In this document: piece by piece, positions 17,137 through 26,122 of the stretch
How positions within the stretch are numbered: the first letter of the stretch is position 1
Layout of the letters: every line of letters begins with the position of its first letter
From: Collinsella aerofaciens
GTDB taxonomy: Bacteria > Actinomycetota > Coriobacteriia > Coriobacteriales > Coriobacteriaceae
Assembly (NCBI RefSeq): GCF_015557435.1
Contig: NZ_JADNOH010000080.1
Location: 1-38,269, forward strand
Direction of reading: 5' to 3'
DNA length: 38,269 nucleotides
The notes under the pieces: model-generated
Database searches by the model: none
What the model saw: only the letters and a program-made list of their open reading frames with translations
What the model was told of the DNA's origin: nothing
Made by a program: the position numbers and the translations under genes

Positions 17137-18352
17137 GGGTATCGACCTCCTTCGCCGGGCCTCGGCCATCCGCGCCCGCCATAGCGCCGCTGCAAGAAGC
17201 GCCGCCCCGTTCGACGGGTTCGCCTTCGCCCGATGCGCCTTCCGCCCGAAGCGCGCGGCTGAACGCCATCGCAAGCCGGGCATTCTCCTTGCGCGTGCGC
17301 ACCGCGACGCGGCACCAGAAACGGGACAGTACCGAAAACGAGTCGCACGTGCGAACCAAAACCCCCTGTTTATACAGGCGCTCGGGGATGTCTTTCGCCG
17401 GCGTGCGGACTAAAAGGAAGTTCGCATCCGACGGCACGACGGAAAGCCCGAGCGAGGAGAGCTCGTGGGAAAGCCACGCTCGCTCGCCCGCCAATACATC
17501 GCGCGTGCGCGAGACGTATTCGACGTCTTCCAGGGCGGCGATGCCCGCGGCCTCGGCGACCGAGGAGACGGGCCACGCCTGCCCCGCCCGGCGAATCCCC
17601 TCGATGAGTTGGGTGTTTCCGCTGATCAGATATCCCAACCGCAACCCCGCCATTCCGTAGAGCTTGGTGAACGCGGAGAGCACGGCCACATGGCGCGAAC
17701 ACGCGGCGCGTGCGGCCACGCTCCTTTCGCGGGCGTCGGGCGCAAATCCGAGGAAGCACTCGTCCACGACGAGCAGCGCGCCCACCTGCTCGCAGCGGCA
17801 TGCCGCGGCATCGATCACGCGGGGGTCGACGAGGCGCCCCGTCGGGTTGTTCGGATTGCAGAGGTACGCCACGTCTCCCGGTCCCTCGATCGCGCGGGCG
17901 AAGGAGACGGGCACGTCGAAGTCGTCCGCTTCGGAGAGCGGGAACTCCTGCACGCATGCGCCGTAGTACGATGCCGCCTCCGCATATTCAGAGAACGTCG
18001 GCGCGCACACGACGATGCGTTTCGGGCGCACCGCCGCAGCGAGCCGCCAGATGATGTCGGACGCGCCCGCGCCGCAGACGATAGTATCTTCGGGAATGCC
18101 CTGGGCGCGCGCTAGGGCGCGAACGAGGGCGAGGCTTTCCCTATCGGGATAGGCGTCGATTCGAGAAAGCGCCTTGCAAGCTGCGGCGAGGGCGCGCGGC
18201 GAGGGGCCTGCCGGATTCACGTTCACCGAGAAGTCAATGAGGTCGGAGGCGCCCCCTTCGCAACCGATGCCGAGCGATTGCGCGCTGCCCCCATGCGTAC
18301 GGGCGCGCAGGATTCCCCCGGCAGCCCGGAGCGCGGCGTGGTCTTTCCTCAT
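17129..18352 (-). CDS. cobD: Threonine-phosphate decarboxylase-like PLP enzyme
   Basis: Makes (R)-1-amino-2-propanol phosphate for the nucleotide-loop linker. The 407-residue class I/II aminotransferase-fold protein has the HGGSA start region, NPNNPTG at 166-172, the PLP-contacting Asp197 and the Schiff-base Lys230 in SAFTKLYGMAGLRLG. A low-complexity tail of about 40 residues rich in Gly, Ala and Ser follows the fold and is not usual. The ATG overlaps the cbiB stop by four bases. It follows cbiB, which uses its product. Related histidinol-phosphate aminotransferases cannot be fully excluded by motif, but the location settles the role. Confidence 0.92.
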   Translation of the reverse strand: MRKDHAALRAAGGILRARTHGGSAQSLGIGCEGGASDLIDFSVNVNPAGPSPRALAAACKALSRIDAYPDRESLALVRALARAQGIPEDTIVCGAGASDIIWRLAAAVRPKRIVVCAPTFSEYAEAASYYGACVQEFPLSEADDFDVPVSFARAIEGPGDVAYLCNPNNPTGRLVDPRVIDAAACRCEQVGALLVVDECFLGFAPDARERSVAARAACSRHVAVLSAFTKLYGMAGLRLGYLISGNTQLIEGIRRAGQAWPVSSVAEAAGIAALEDVEYVSRTRDVLAGERAWLSHELSSLGLSVVPSDANFLLVRTPAKDIPERLYKQGVLVRTCDSFSVLSRFWCRVAVRTRKENARLAMAFSRALRAEGASGEGEPVERGGASCSGAMAGADGRGPAKEVDTRG

Positions 18353-19323
18353 GCCATCGCCCCCACGGCGAGCACGACCGCCGCGCGCGCGGCGCCGAAG
18401 ACGACGAGCGCGCATACGGACGCGGCGAGCATGAGCCTTGTCGCCCGGGCGATGTCGCCCCACTCGATTTCGCGGGACGCGTCGCCTATCGTCGGTTTCT
18501 CAACGAGCTTGCCGAAATACACCGCGGGTCCTGCCAAGCGCAGCCCGAGCGCGCCCGCGCACGCTGACTCGGTCTGCGCCGCGTTCGGGCTCGCATGGCG
18601 ACGCCTGTCGCGGCGCCAGATGCGCGCCGCCCCGCGCGCGTCGAGCCCGAGGATCGGGCACACGGCGATCATGAGCAGGGCCGATAAGCGCGAGGGAATC
18701 CAGTTCACCGCATCGTCGAGGCGCGCCGAGGCGCAGCCGAAGTCGATGTAGCGCTCGTTTTTGTAGCCCACCATGCTGTCGAGCGTGTTCACCGCCTTGT
18801 ACGCCATGCCCAAGGGCGCACCCCCGATCATAAGGTAGAAAAGCGGCGCGATGACACCGTCGCTCGCGTTCTCCGCCACCGTTTCCACGGCGGCGCGCGC
18901 GACGCCCTGCTCGTCGAGAACAGACGTGTCGCGTCCCACGATGAGCCCGACGGCTTCGCGCGCCGCGACAAGGCCGCCCTTCGAGAACGCGCGGGCCACG
19001 GCCAGGCTCTGGCGGCGCAGCTCGCATGTCGCGAGAATCTGATAGCTCGCCCATGCCTCGACCACGAAGCGCAAGCCGGAGTGAACCATGCCACAAAGAT
19101 GTAGGATACCCCAGGTCAAAAGCCCACACGCAAGCGGAAGTGCCACGGCGAGCACAAGCCCTGCGGCACGCGTGCCCGCGGACGTTTGCGGGAATGCGTG
19201 CCGCAGGCGGCCTTCGGCCCACGTGATCGCGCGCCCCATGGCGACGACGGGATGGGGAAGCCAGCGCGGGTCGCCGAAGGCAAGGTCGGCCGCGAACCCG
19301 GCGGCGACGGCAAGAATTGTCAT
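18349..19323 (-). CDS. cbiB: Adenosylcobinamide-phosphate synthase
   Basis: Integral membrane enzyme joining aminopropanol (phosphate) to adenosylcobyric acid. The 324-residue product starts in the membrane and has the family's DLAFGDPRWLPHPVVAMGR, the conserved SVLDEQGVARAAVETVAENASDGVIAPLFY block and NTLDSMVGYKNERY. Length is typical. ATG 19323 shares one base with the upstream stop (TGATG). It sits directly before cobD in the operon. Confidence 0.94.
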   Translation of the reverse strand: MTILAVAAGFAADLAFGDPRWLPHPVVAMGRAITWAEGRLRHAFPQTSAGTRAAGLVLAVALPLACGLLTWGILHLCGMVHSGLRFVVEAWASYQILATCELRRQSLAVARAFSKGGLVAAREAVGLIVGRDTSVLDEQGVARAAVETVAENASDGVIAPLFYLMIGGAPLGMAYKAVNTLDSMVGYKNERYIDFGCASARLDDAVNWIPSRLSALLMIAVCPILGLDARGAARIWRRDRRRHASPNAAQTESACAGALGLRLAGPAVYFGKLVEKPTIGDASREIEWGDIARATRLMLAASVCALVVFGAARAAVVLAVGAMA

Positions 19324-20324
19324 CACCGGGCATCGCCCCCCGAAGCGGGGCGAACGTCGCGAAGGCAGCGCCCATCCCAGGTGGCGGCCCATGCGCCGCC
19401 CGGCTCGGTATGCACGTCGAAATATCCCATTTTCGGGACAGCTAGCTCGGAGAGCAGCGCTTTCACGGTACCCGCGTGAACGACGAAGACGGCGCGCCCA
19501 CTCCCCTGGGCGCGCTCCGATTCGCACGCCTCCCGAAACGCCGCGATGACGCGGCGGGTGAAATCGCTCTTGCCCTCGCCATGCGGGCAGCACGTCTCGC
19601 ACCAGGAGTCTACCCAGGCGCGGTAGCGCGCATCCTCTTTAAGCTCGGCGGCGCTTCGCCCCTCGAAGTCGCCGAAATCCATCTCGCGCAGACCGGGGCA
19701 CGCCATTAGCTCCGCGTTCGGGAAGAGGATGCGCGCCGTCTGGTCGGTGCGGGCCATGCCGCTCGTGATAGCACGGAATACGTCACGATCGCACGCGAGG
19801 TCGCGCAAAGCGCGCTCGCCCGCGCTCGACAGGGGCTCGTCGGTGCCCGCCCCGCTGTAGCGATGATCTTCCGTGCCCGCCGTGGCACCATGGCGCACGA
19901 AAACGACTTCCAAAGGCGCGCCCACGCCCTGCGTCCCTCGAGGCGCATCGTCAAGGTTTCCTTTGATGACCTGGGGTATCCCGCACGTCATGCGCACGAC
20001 GACGTCGGCGCGCGCAGCGAGCGCGCATCCCAGGCGCCCCGCGCGCTCGCGCCATTGGGCGTCTTCCGCGCGCATGGGGACGACCCCCGAGCCGACCAAG
20101 GGCAGAATCACAGCGTCGAAGCCAATCAGCCGCTCGAGCGCCCGGTCAGCGTCGAGCGCGCGTACGAGTTCCTCAGCACGGTACGCGACACGGCCGGCAA
20201 AAGCCGCTGGCACGCCGCCCTCCGCAAGCTGCGCCGCGTCGACGAAATCGTCCGCCGCGAACCCGAGCTTTTCGCGCACGAAGGTCCTCTTCCCCGAATG
20301 CGCGCCACCTACCACGAGAATCAT
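19323..20324 (-). CDS. Fusion of a CobU-like domain and a CobC-type phosphatase
   Basis: A 333-residue chain with two parts. Residues about 1-125 resemble a shortened CobU: a P-loop-like GGAHSGKRT at 6-14 and a CobU-like end, RMTCGIPQVIKG (compare VCGIPVWMKG in the neighbouring full CobU). The residue after the P-loop Lys is Arg13 rather than Ser/Thr, so NTP binding may be lost or altered. Residues about 138-333 are a histidine phosphatase with RHG at 144-146, the second His at 283 in VVHAG and an acidic residue in LREMDFGDFEG, as in alpha-ribazole phosphatase (CobC). The ATG overlaps the cobS stop (ATGA). The phosphatase part probably dephosphorylates alpha-ribazole or adenosylcobalamin 5'-phosphate; the job of the CobU-like part is unknown. 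Confidence 0.85.
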   Translation of the reverse strand: MILVVGGAHSGKRTFVREKLGFAADDFVDAAQLAEGGVPAAFAGRVAYRAEELVRALDADRALERLIGFDAVILPLVGSGVVPMRAEDAQWRERAGRLGCALAARADVVVRMTCGIPQVIKGNLDDAPRGTQGVGAPLEVVFVRHGATAGTEDHRYSGAGTDEPLSSAGERALRDLACDRDVFRAITSGMARTDQTARILFPNAELMACPGLREMDFGDFEGRSAAELKEDARYRAWVDSWCETCCPHGEGKSDFTRRVIAAFREACESERAQGSGRAVFVVHAGTVKALLSELAVPKMGYFDVHTEPGGAWAATWDGRCLRDVRPASGGDAR

Positions 20325-21088
20325 AGGAGCATGCCCCCCGCCACCAGCATGGCAAGCATCGCGAGCTCGGCCCATTGCAGAAACCATCCGGCCAAATCAC
20401 CCGTCACCCCGCCGAAGCGGGACAGGGCAACATGGCGGTACCACGCGAGCACCAAAAGCCCCGCCACCGCTATAAGGGCGCCGACGGCCTGAGCGCACGC
20501 GACCATCCCTGCAGCCGAAGCAGCAGCGAAAGCGCAAAGCGGCACGACGATCTCCGCGCGCTTCTTCGCAGGCGAGAGCCCCGCGGCCATGCCGTCCGCC
20601 CGCGCGGCAGGCCAGCATTCTACGGCGAGCCCCGAAAGCGCGCGGGAGAACACGAGCGAGCACAGAAGCGCGAGGAACGCCCCCGCCGTAAGCGGCAGCG
20701 CGGTGAACAGGGAAAACTGCAGAATAAGGTACACAACAACACCGATGACCCCAAAGGCGCCCGCCCGCGGGTCGTGCATGATCTCGAGCTTTCGCTCGCG
20801 CGGGGCCCAACTTGCAAGCGCATCGGAGGTGTCGCAGAGCCCGTCTAGGTGGATGCCTCCCGTCACCGCCACAGGCAGCGCCACGAGCACGGCCGCGACG
20901 ATGGTCGCGGGCACGCCGAGCAGGTTCGCAACGTGTCCCCACGCCGTCATGAGGAAGCCTTCCGCAAGGCCCACCAGGGGAAACGCGGCAAGCGCATGGG
21001 TTGACCCGAAATCGGTCCAGGCCGATTTCGGGACGGGGATGCGCGAGAACGTTCCGAACGCCGCGCCGATTGCCTCTGCTATCTTCAC
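20321..21088 (-). CDS. cobS: Adenosylcobinamide-GDP ribazoletransferase (cobalamin synthase)
   Basis: Integral membrane enzyme that joins adenosylcobinamide-GDP and alpha-ribazole (phosphate). The 255-residue product has the FSRIPVP start, the conserved FPLVG, the Asp-rich GGIHLDGLCDTSDAL motif and RDPR-like HDPRAGAFGV segment, and several hydrophobic helices. Start GTG 21088 overlaps the cobU stop in a GTGA, with GAAGGA upstream. It lies between cobU and the CobU-like/CobC fusion. Confidence 0.94.
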   Translation of the reverse strand: MKIAEAIGAAFGTFSRIPVPKSAWTDFGSTHALAAFPLVGLAEGFLMTAWGHVANLLGVPATIVAAVLVALPVAVTGGIHLDGLCDTSDALASWAPRERKLEIMHDPRAGAFGVIGVVVYLILQFSLFTALPLTAGAFLALLCSLVFSRALSGLAVECWPAARADGMAAGLSPAKKRAEIVVPLCAFAAASAAGMVACAQAVGALIAVAGLLVLAWYRHVALSRFGGVTGDLAGWFLQWAELAMLAMLVAGGMLL

Positions 21089-21633
21089 CTTGTAGGTCCT
21101 TCGCCTTTCATCCACACGGGAATCCCGCATACCACTTCGACTGCGCGGTCGGCCAGCGCCGCCACGCCCGCGTTCACGCGCGCGAGCGCGCGCCTCCATG
21201 CCTCGGTCCCCTCATCGTAGCGTATCCCATCGGCGAACACGTCGACGGTGACCACCACCGTATACTCAGCGGCCTGAGCGAGCCGTTCGATGCCTCCGAG
21301 CACCTCGCGCGCCGCAACGTCGGGGTCACGTGGGGATAAGCCGCCTTCCGCGAAGAGTTCGTTCGCAACCAGGTTGCCCACGTCCTCCAAAAGAAGCGTG
21401 CAGCCGCGCGGAAGCCCGGGCACTGCGGCGCACACGTCACGCGTGCGCTCGAGGGTGGAAAACCCCTTGCCCTCGCGCATCGCCCGATGGCGCGCGATGC
21501 GGCGGGCGCCCTCTTCCCCGAAGGGCTCCATCGTTGCCAGGTACACGCGGGGGCCGTCGTGCCCGAGGCACAGGGACTCGGCGTAGGCGCTCTTGCCGCT
21601 CGCGGCGGCGCCGATGACGAGCGTCACCGTCAT
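21085..21633 (-). CDS. cobU: Adenosylcobinamide kinase / guanylyltransferase
   Basis: Phosphorylates adenosylcobinamide and then transfers GMP to it. The 182-residue product has a good P-loop GAAASGKS at 8-15, the ATMEPFGEEGARRIARHRAMR stretch including the His that carries GMP in the family, and LLLEDVGNLVANELF. Length is typical. The ATG overlaps the cobT stop (ATGA). This is the intact copy; a shortened CobU-like domain occurs in the fusion two genes downstream. Confidence 0.94.
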   Translation of the reverse strand: MTVTLVIGAAASGKSAYAESLCLGHDGPRVYLATMEPFGEEGARRIARHRAMREGKGFSTLERTRDVCAAVPGLPRGCTLLLEDVGNLVANELFAEGGLSPRDPDVAAREVLGGIERLAQAAEYTVVVTVDVFADGIRYDEGTEAWRRALARVNAGVAALADRAVEVVCGIPVWMKGEGPTR

Positions 21634-22772
21634 TTCCCGGCCTCGAAATGCTCGTAAGCAGCCATGCCAGTCGCCGTGAACGTCTTCCCATCCCGGTACA
21701 CGCGCAGCGCCGAATCCAGAAGGGGCAGATACGCCATGGCGCCCGCGCCCTCGCCCAAGTGCATGCCTGCGTCGAGGGGTGCCTTTATTCCGAGCTCGCG
21801 AAGGAGCTCCTGGCTTGCGGGTTCGCTTGATGCGTGGGTGCCCACGAGGTAGCCCAAGGCGTTGGGGCACAGGCGCGCCGCGCACAGGGCCGCCGTGCAG
21901 GATATGACCCCGTCGAGGAGCGCCGGAGCCTTCGAGGCCGCGGCCCCCAGGTAGAAGCCGCACATCGCCGCGATGTCGAAGCCGCCCACCTTCGAGAGCA
22001 CGTCGATCGGGTCGGCAGGATCGGGCGAGTTCGCATCGATAGCGCGCTCGACCACGTCGCGCTTGCGCGCGAGCGAGGCGTCCGAGAGCCCCGCGCCGCG
22101 CCCGACGAGGCTCCGCGCGTCCGCCCGGATGAGCACTGCGGCCACCGCCGCCGAGGTGGTCGTGTTGCCGATGCCCATCTCGCCCGCGGCGAGAAGGCGC
22201 ACGCCGGCACGGGCAAGTCCGCACGCGACGGCGATTCCGACCTCGATCGCGCGCACGGCCCCATCGCGAGACATAGCGGAGCCGTGCGCGATGTTGCCGC
22301 TCCCCCGCCGCACGTTCGCGCGCACCATGCGCGCGTCTTCTATGCCCCGGGCCATACCCACGTCGACGGGCACGACCTCGGCACCCGCGAACGCCGCCAT
22401 GCGGCAGGCGCTCGTGGCCCCCTCGCACATGTTGCGTGCGACGGCTCGCGTCACGTCTTGCCCGCTTTGCGACACGCCTTCGGCAACGACCCCGTTGTCG
22501 GAGAAGAATACCGCGAGCGCACGGGGAAACTCGGCAACCTCGGCGCTCCCCTGAGCTGCGGCGATACACGCGACGGCGTCTTCAAAGTCGCCCAATCCCC
22601 CCAAGGGGTGCGCGATGGAGTCCCACGCGGCGTACGCGGCGGCGCGGGCGCACTCGTCTGCGGGCGCGATCCGGGAGAGCGCGGCTTCGAGCACGGCGCC
22701 CGGCGCCGACGAGAACGCGCGCTCGACTTCCTCGCGGATACAGGCAAGCGCGGTTTCGGTTGCTTCAGCCAT
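21630..22772 (-). CDS. cobT: Nicotinate-nucleotide--dimethylbenzimidazole phosphoribosyltransferase
   Basis: Activates the lower-ligand base as alpha-ribazole phosphate. The 380-residue product contains the family's GGLGDFEDA, FFSDNGVVAEGVSQSGQDVT, GEMGIGNTTTSAAV and the catalytic Glu341 in LGEGAGAM. Start ATG 22772 has GAGGAGA six bases upstream and overlaps cbiA by eight bases. No genes for dimethylbenzimidazole synthesis (bluB or bza) are in the window, so the base must be made elsewhere or scavenged. Confidence 0.94.
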   Translation of the reverse strand: MAEATETALACIREEVERAFSSAPGAVLEAALSRIAPADECARAAAYAAWDSIAHPLGGLGDFEDAVACIAAAQGSAEVAEFPRALAVFFSDNGVVAEGVSQSGQDVTRAVARNMCEGATSACRMAAFAGAEVVPVDVGMARGIEDARMVRANVRRGSGNIAHGSAMSRDGAVRAIEVGIAVACGLARAGVRLLAAGEMGIGNTTTSAAVAAVLIRADARSLVGRGAGLSDASLARKRDVVERAIDANSPDPADPIDVLSKVGGFDIAAMCGFYLGAAASKAPALLDGVISCTAALCAARLCPNALGYLVGTHASSEPASQELLRELGIKAPLDAGMHLGEGAGAMAYLPLLDSALRVYRDGKTFTATGMAAYEHFEAGK

Positions 22773-24147
22773 GCCGTCTCCTCTCTGCGAACGACGCTGC
22801 GGCAGACGCGAACGCGCGCGCAACGTCGGGGTTCGCAGGATAGTACACATGCGGGAAGCCCGCAACCAGGGACGGGGTGGTCGTCATGCACGGCCAGCCC
22901 TTGTCGCGCCGGGGCTTCTGCGCCCAGAAGTCGCCGCCCGGGCAGGTGGACTGCCAGTAGTGGAACTCGTGCGCGAGGATGCGTGTGCCGCGCGGCCCGT
23001 AGAGTCCGTCGCGTTGGGAAGTGAGCTCCACGTACCCGAAATGGGACAGCCTTCCCCCGTTCTCGCTTGCGCCCTCAAGGGCGCCCGCAACAGGCCAGCG
23101 CCGCCCCTCGCTATCGACGATTTCGCGCTGCAGGTACAGAAACCCACCGCATTCGGCGACCGTCGGCATGCCGGATTCCACCGCGCGCCGCACCGCCTCG
23201 CGCATCGGCGCGTTCTCGGAGAGCTGCCGCGCATGGAGCTCCGGGTAGCCGCCTCCCAGATAGAGGGCGCTTGTCCCCCGGGGCAACTCGCTATCACACA
23301 GGGGGCTGAAAAAGGCCAGCTCGCAACCCAGGTCCTCGAGCGCGCGCAGGTTCTCCTCGTAGTAGAACGAGAACGCCTCGTCACGCGCGACGGCGACGAT
23401 GGGCCGCGCTCCCGCGATCGGCTCCAACCGGTAAGGTTCCTCGCGGATATCGGGTGCCGTCGCCGCTATTTCGAGCAAGCGGTCGACGTCGACGCTCTTT
23501 TCCACCAGCTCGGCCATCTTGTCGATGCGCGCGGAGAGCTGCTTGACCTCGTCGGCGGTCACAAGCCCCAGATGCCGGCTTTCGAGCGAGAACGCCTCGT
23601 CGGCGGGAATATTACCCAAAACCGCGACGCCCGTGTGCTTCTCGATCGCAGGCGCCGCGTAGGCGCAGGCAGCGGCGCTCGTCTTGTTCAGCACGACGCC
23701 GCGCACGTTCGCACAAGGCAGGAACTCGGCGATGCCGCGGATTACGGCGGCGAGCGATAAAGACGCCCCACGCCCGTTCACCACTAAAACGACCGGCGTT
23801 TCCGTATCGCGCGCAACCTGGTAGCTGCTCGCGTCGGCCACGCCGGGCGCCATGCCGTCGTAGAAGCCCATGACCCCCTCGAGCACCGCGACATCCGCGC
23901 CCGCGGCGCCGCGTGCGAGCAGGGCGCGCAGCGTCGGGGCGTCGGTGAAGAAGCCGTCTAAGTTGCCCGAGCGCGTGCCCACGACGCGGCGATGGAAGAG
24001 CGGATCAATGTAGTCGGGGCCGCATTTGAAGGCCGCGCATGCGAGGCCGCGGCGCGCGAGCGCGCGCAGGAGCGCACACGTTACGACCGTCTTGCCGCTC
24101 CCACTCGAGGGCGCAGCGACCATGAAGCGCGGGATGGACGTGCTCAC
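22765..24147 (-). CDS. cbiA: Cobyrinate a,c-diamide synthase
   Basis: Amidates the a and c side chains of cobyrinate using glutamine and ATP. The 460-residue product has a P-loop APSSGSGKT at 12-20, the FKCGPDYIDP segment, and a C-terminal glutaminase-like domain with Cys in AECGGFLYLQ and the late HEFHY motif. GTG 24147 overlaps the cbiET stop (GTGA) and is chosen over an ATG at 24123, which would lie very close to the fold. GATase residues are intact. Confidence 0.94.
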   Translation of the reverse strand: MSTSIPRFMVAAPSSGSGKTVVTCALLRALARRGLACAAFKCGPDYIDPLFHRRVVGTRSGNLDGFFTDAPTLRALLARGAAGADVAVLEGVMGFYDGMAPGVADASSYQVARDTETPVVLVVNGRGASLSLAAVIRGIAEFLPCANVRGVVLNKTSAAACAYAAPAIEKHTGVAVLGNIPADEAFSLESRHLGLVTADEVKQLSARIDKMAELVEKSVDVDRLLEIAATAPDIREEPYRLEPIAGARPIVAVARDEAFSFYYEENLRALEDLGCELAFFSPLCDSELPRGTSALYLGGGYPELHARQLSENAPMREAVRRAVESGMPTVAECGGFLYLQREIVDSEGRRWPVAGALEGASENGGRLSHFGYVELTSQRDGLYGPRGTRILAHEFHYWQSTCPGGDFWAQKPRRDKGWPCMTTTPSLVAGFPHVYYPANPDVARAFASAAASFAERRRHG

Positions 24148-25391
24148 CGGGCGCCGCCTTCCCCACCTGCACCACGCGCACTGACGAGGAACACGGGGTT
24201 TTGCGCCTTCATAAGATGGTGCGAGCCTACAGCCTCGGCGCGGGCGGCCGACACCTGGCACGCCTCGAACCCCTTAAAGCGCGAACCCGAGAGGAGCGTG
24301 CACGCCTCGGTGAGCGTCTCAACGGTGACGCATGGCACGCACAGGCGAACCTGCGAGTTCTTCTCGAGCGCCGCCTCCACGATGGAGGGAAGCTCGCCCG
24401 CGCTCCCGCCGACGAACACGGCGTCGGGGACGGGCAGTTTCACGAGCGCATCGGGGGCGACACCGGGGACCGCATGCACGTTGCCGCACCCGAATGCATC
24501 CACGTTCTCTCGGATGAGCCGCACGCCGGCCGCGTTGCGCTCCACCGCCCATACCGAGCCCGCTCGCGCGACGAGCGCCGCCTCGATCGACACGCTCCCC
24601 GTGCCGGCGCCGACGTCCCACACGGTGTCGGTCGCGGTAAGGCGCAGCTTCGCGAGCGCGACGGCGCGCACCTCCTGCTTGGTCATGGGAACGTCGCCGC
24701 GGATGAAGAGCTCGTCGGGAATGCCCGAGGAAGCGTACGGCCAGCGGGAGCTCGCGGCGCCGCCTGCGAAATCGATAAGCATCACGTTCAAGTCGTCGAA
24801 CGTCTGACCTGTGATTTCACTTGCGGTCGCGCAGGTGATGCGCTCGTCGGGGTACGACAGGCGCTCGGCCACCGTCACGCACGCGTCCCCGAAGCCCGCC
24901 TGCACAAGCTCGCCCGAAAGCCGCGAGGGATCTTCCCCGCCCGACGTGACGAGGAAGAGCTCACCTGCGCGCTCGGCCTCGGCCACGATATCGCACGCCA
25001 CGCCGTGAGCGCTCGCGAAGCGCCAATCCTGCCATGGACGCGCGAGGCGCGCGGCGAGATACGACGCTGAGCTTATGCCGGGAATGACGCGCACGTCCAC
25101 CTGCGCGTCGCCGGAGAGCGCCTCCACCAGACGGCGCGCGCCGCTGAACAGCCCCACATCGCCCGTCATCACGACCACGGCACGCTGCCACGACGCCGCA
25201 TCGGTGAGCGCGGCGACGATGTCCGCCGTCTTCACGAGCTCGCATCTCACCACGTGTGGCGGCACGTCGATGCCGACAAGCGCGCGATGAGCGCCGATGA
25301 CCACGTCGGCGATGTCGATCGCGTCGAGCGCCGCGCGCGAGAGCAAGTCGGGGTTTCCGGGCCCCGCCCCGATGATCGTTACCTTTCGCAT
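24144..25391 (-). CDS. cbiET: Cobalt-precorrin-7 C5-methyltransferase / C15-methyltransferase-decarboxylase fusion
   Basis: One chain of 415 residues carries CbiE (about 1-205) and CbiT (about 220-415), equivalent to CobL of the aerobic path. CbiE has the tetrapyrrole-methylase start TIIGAGPGNPDLLS and the TGDVGLFSGARR block. CbiT has the Rossmann methyltransferase motif DVGAGTG at 259-265. It methylates C5 and C15 and removes the C12 acetate carboxyl. The ATG overlaps the end of cbiH by 13 bases. Confidence 0.94.
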   Translation of the reverse strand: MRKVTIIGAGPGNPDLLSRAALDAIDIADVVIGAHRALVGIDVPPHVVRCELVKTADIVAALTDAASWQRAVVVMTGDVGLFSGARRLVEALSGDAQVDVRVIPGISSASYLAARLARPWQDWRFASAHGVACDIVAEAERAGELFLVTSGGEDPSRLSGELVQAGFGDACVTVAERLSYPDERITCATASEITGQTFDDLNVMLIDFAGGAASSRWPYASSGIPDELFIRGDVPMTKQEVRAVALAKLRLTATDTVWDVGAGTGSVSIEAALVARAGSVWAVERNAAGVRLIRENVDAFGCGNVHAVPGVAPDALVKLPVPDAVFVGGSAGELPSIVEAALEKNSQVRLCVPCVTVETLTEACTLLSGSRFKGFEACQVSAARAEAVGSHHLMKAQNPVFLVSARGAGGEGGAR

Positions 25392-26122
25392 GGAATCTCC
25401 CGATACCCGCGCGGCGTGACCATACGGCCGCCTACGCGCTTCGTGCCCGCGTTGCCGACGAATACGGTGGTGAACATGTCGGCATCAAGCTCCCCCAGCT
25501 CGGAGAGCCTGCACATGCCCGACTGCTGCCCCTCGCGCCCGATGTTGCGTACCCAGCCGCAGAGCGTGTCGGGGGCCTTCCATTCGAGCATAATCTTCGC
25601 CGCGCGCGAGAGCCTGTCGGCGCGCTTTCTGCTGCGCGGGTTGTACAAACAGATGCAGAAGTCGGCGCTCGCCACGGCGGCGAGCCTGCGCTCGATGACC
25701 TCCCACGGCGTGAGCAGATCGGAAAGCGACACGACCGCGAAGTCGTGGGCAAGCGGGGCGCCGAGCACAGCCGACCCGCTCTGAGCCGCGGTGGCCCCGG
25801 CGATAACTTCCACGTCTACATCGGGGTAGTCCTCCGCAAGCTCCAGCACGGGGCTCGCCATGCCGTACACGCCCGCGTCACCGCTGCACACGAGCGCCAC
25901 GGCTTCTCCACTCTGCGCACGCGAAAGCGCCAGGCGGCACCGTTCGACCTCGTGCATCATCGGCGTCGCGAGATGCGCCGCGTCGGGCACAGCGGCGAGC
26001 GCGAGCTCCACGTATTTCGTGTACCCCACAACGATGTCGGCCGCCTCGAGCGCGCGCCGAGCCGCAATCGTCATGCCGTCGAGGCCGCCCGGGCCGATCC
26101 CCACCACGAAGAGCTTTCCCAT
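25379..26122 (-). CDS. cbiH: Cobalt-precorrin-3 C17-methyltransferase
   Basis: Methylates C17 and contracts the ring. The 247-residue product has GIGPGGLDGMT near the start, SGDAGVYGMA and CICLYNPRS, all typical of CbiH/CobJ. Start: ATG 26122 sits five bases from an AAGGAG site and shares a base with the cbiG stop; the adjacent GTG at 26125 is too close. No CbiH60-type iron-sulfur extension is present. Confidence 0.94.
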   Translation of the reverse strand: MGKLFVVGIGPGGLDGMTIAARRALEAADIVVGYTKYVELALAAVPDAAHLATPMMHEVERCRLALSRAQSGEAVALVCSGDAGVYGMASPVLELAEDYPDVDVEVIAGATAAQSGSAVLGAPLAHDFAVVSLSDLLTPWEVIERRLAAVASADFCICLYNPRSRKRADRLSRAAKIMLEWKAPDTLCGWVRNIGREGQQSGMCRLSELGELDADMFTTVFVGNAGTKRVGGRMVTPRGYREIPCER

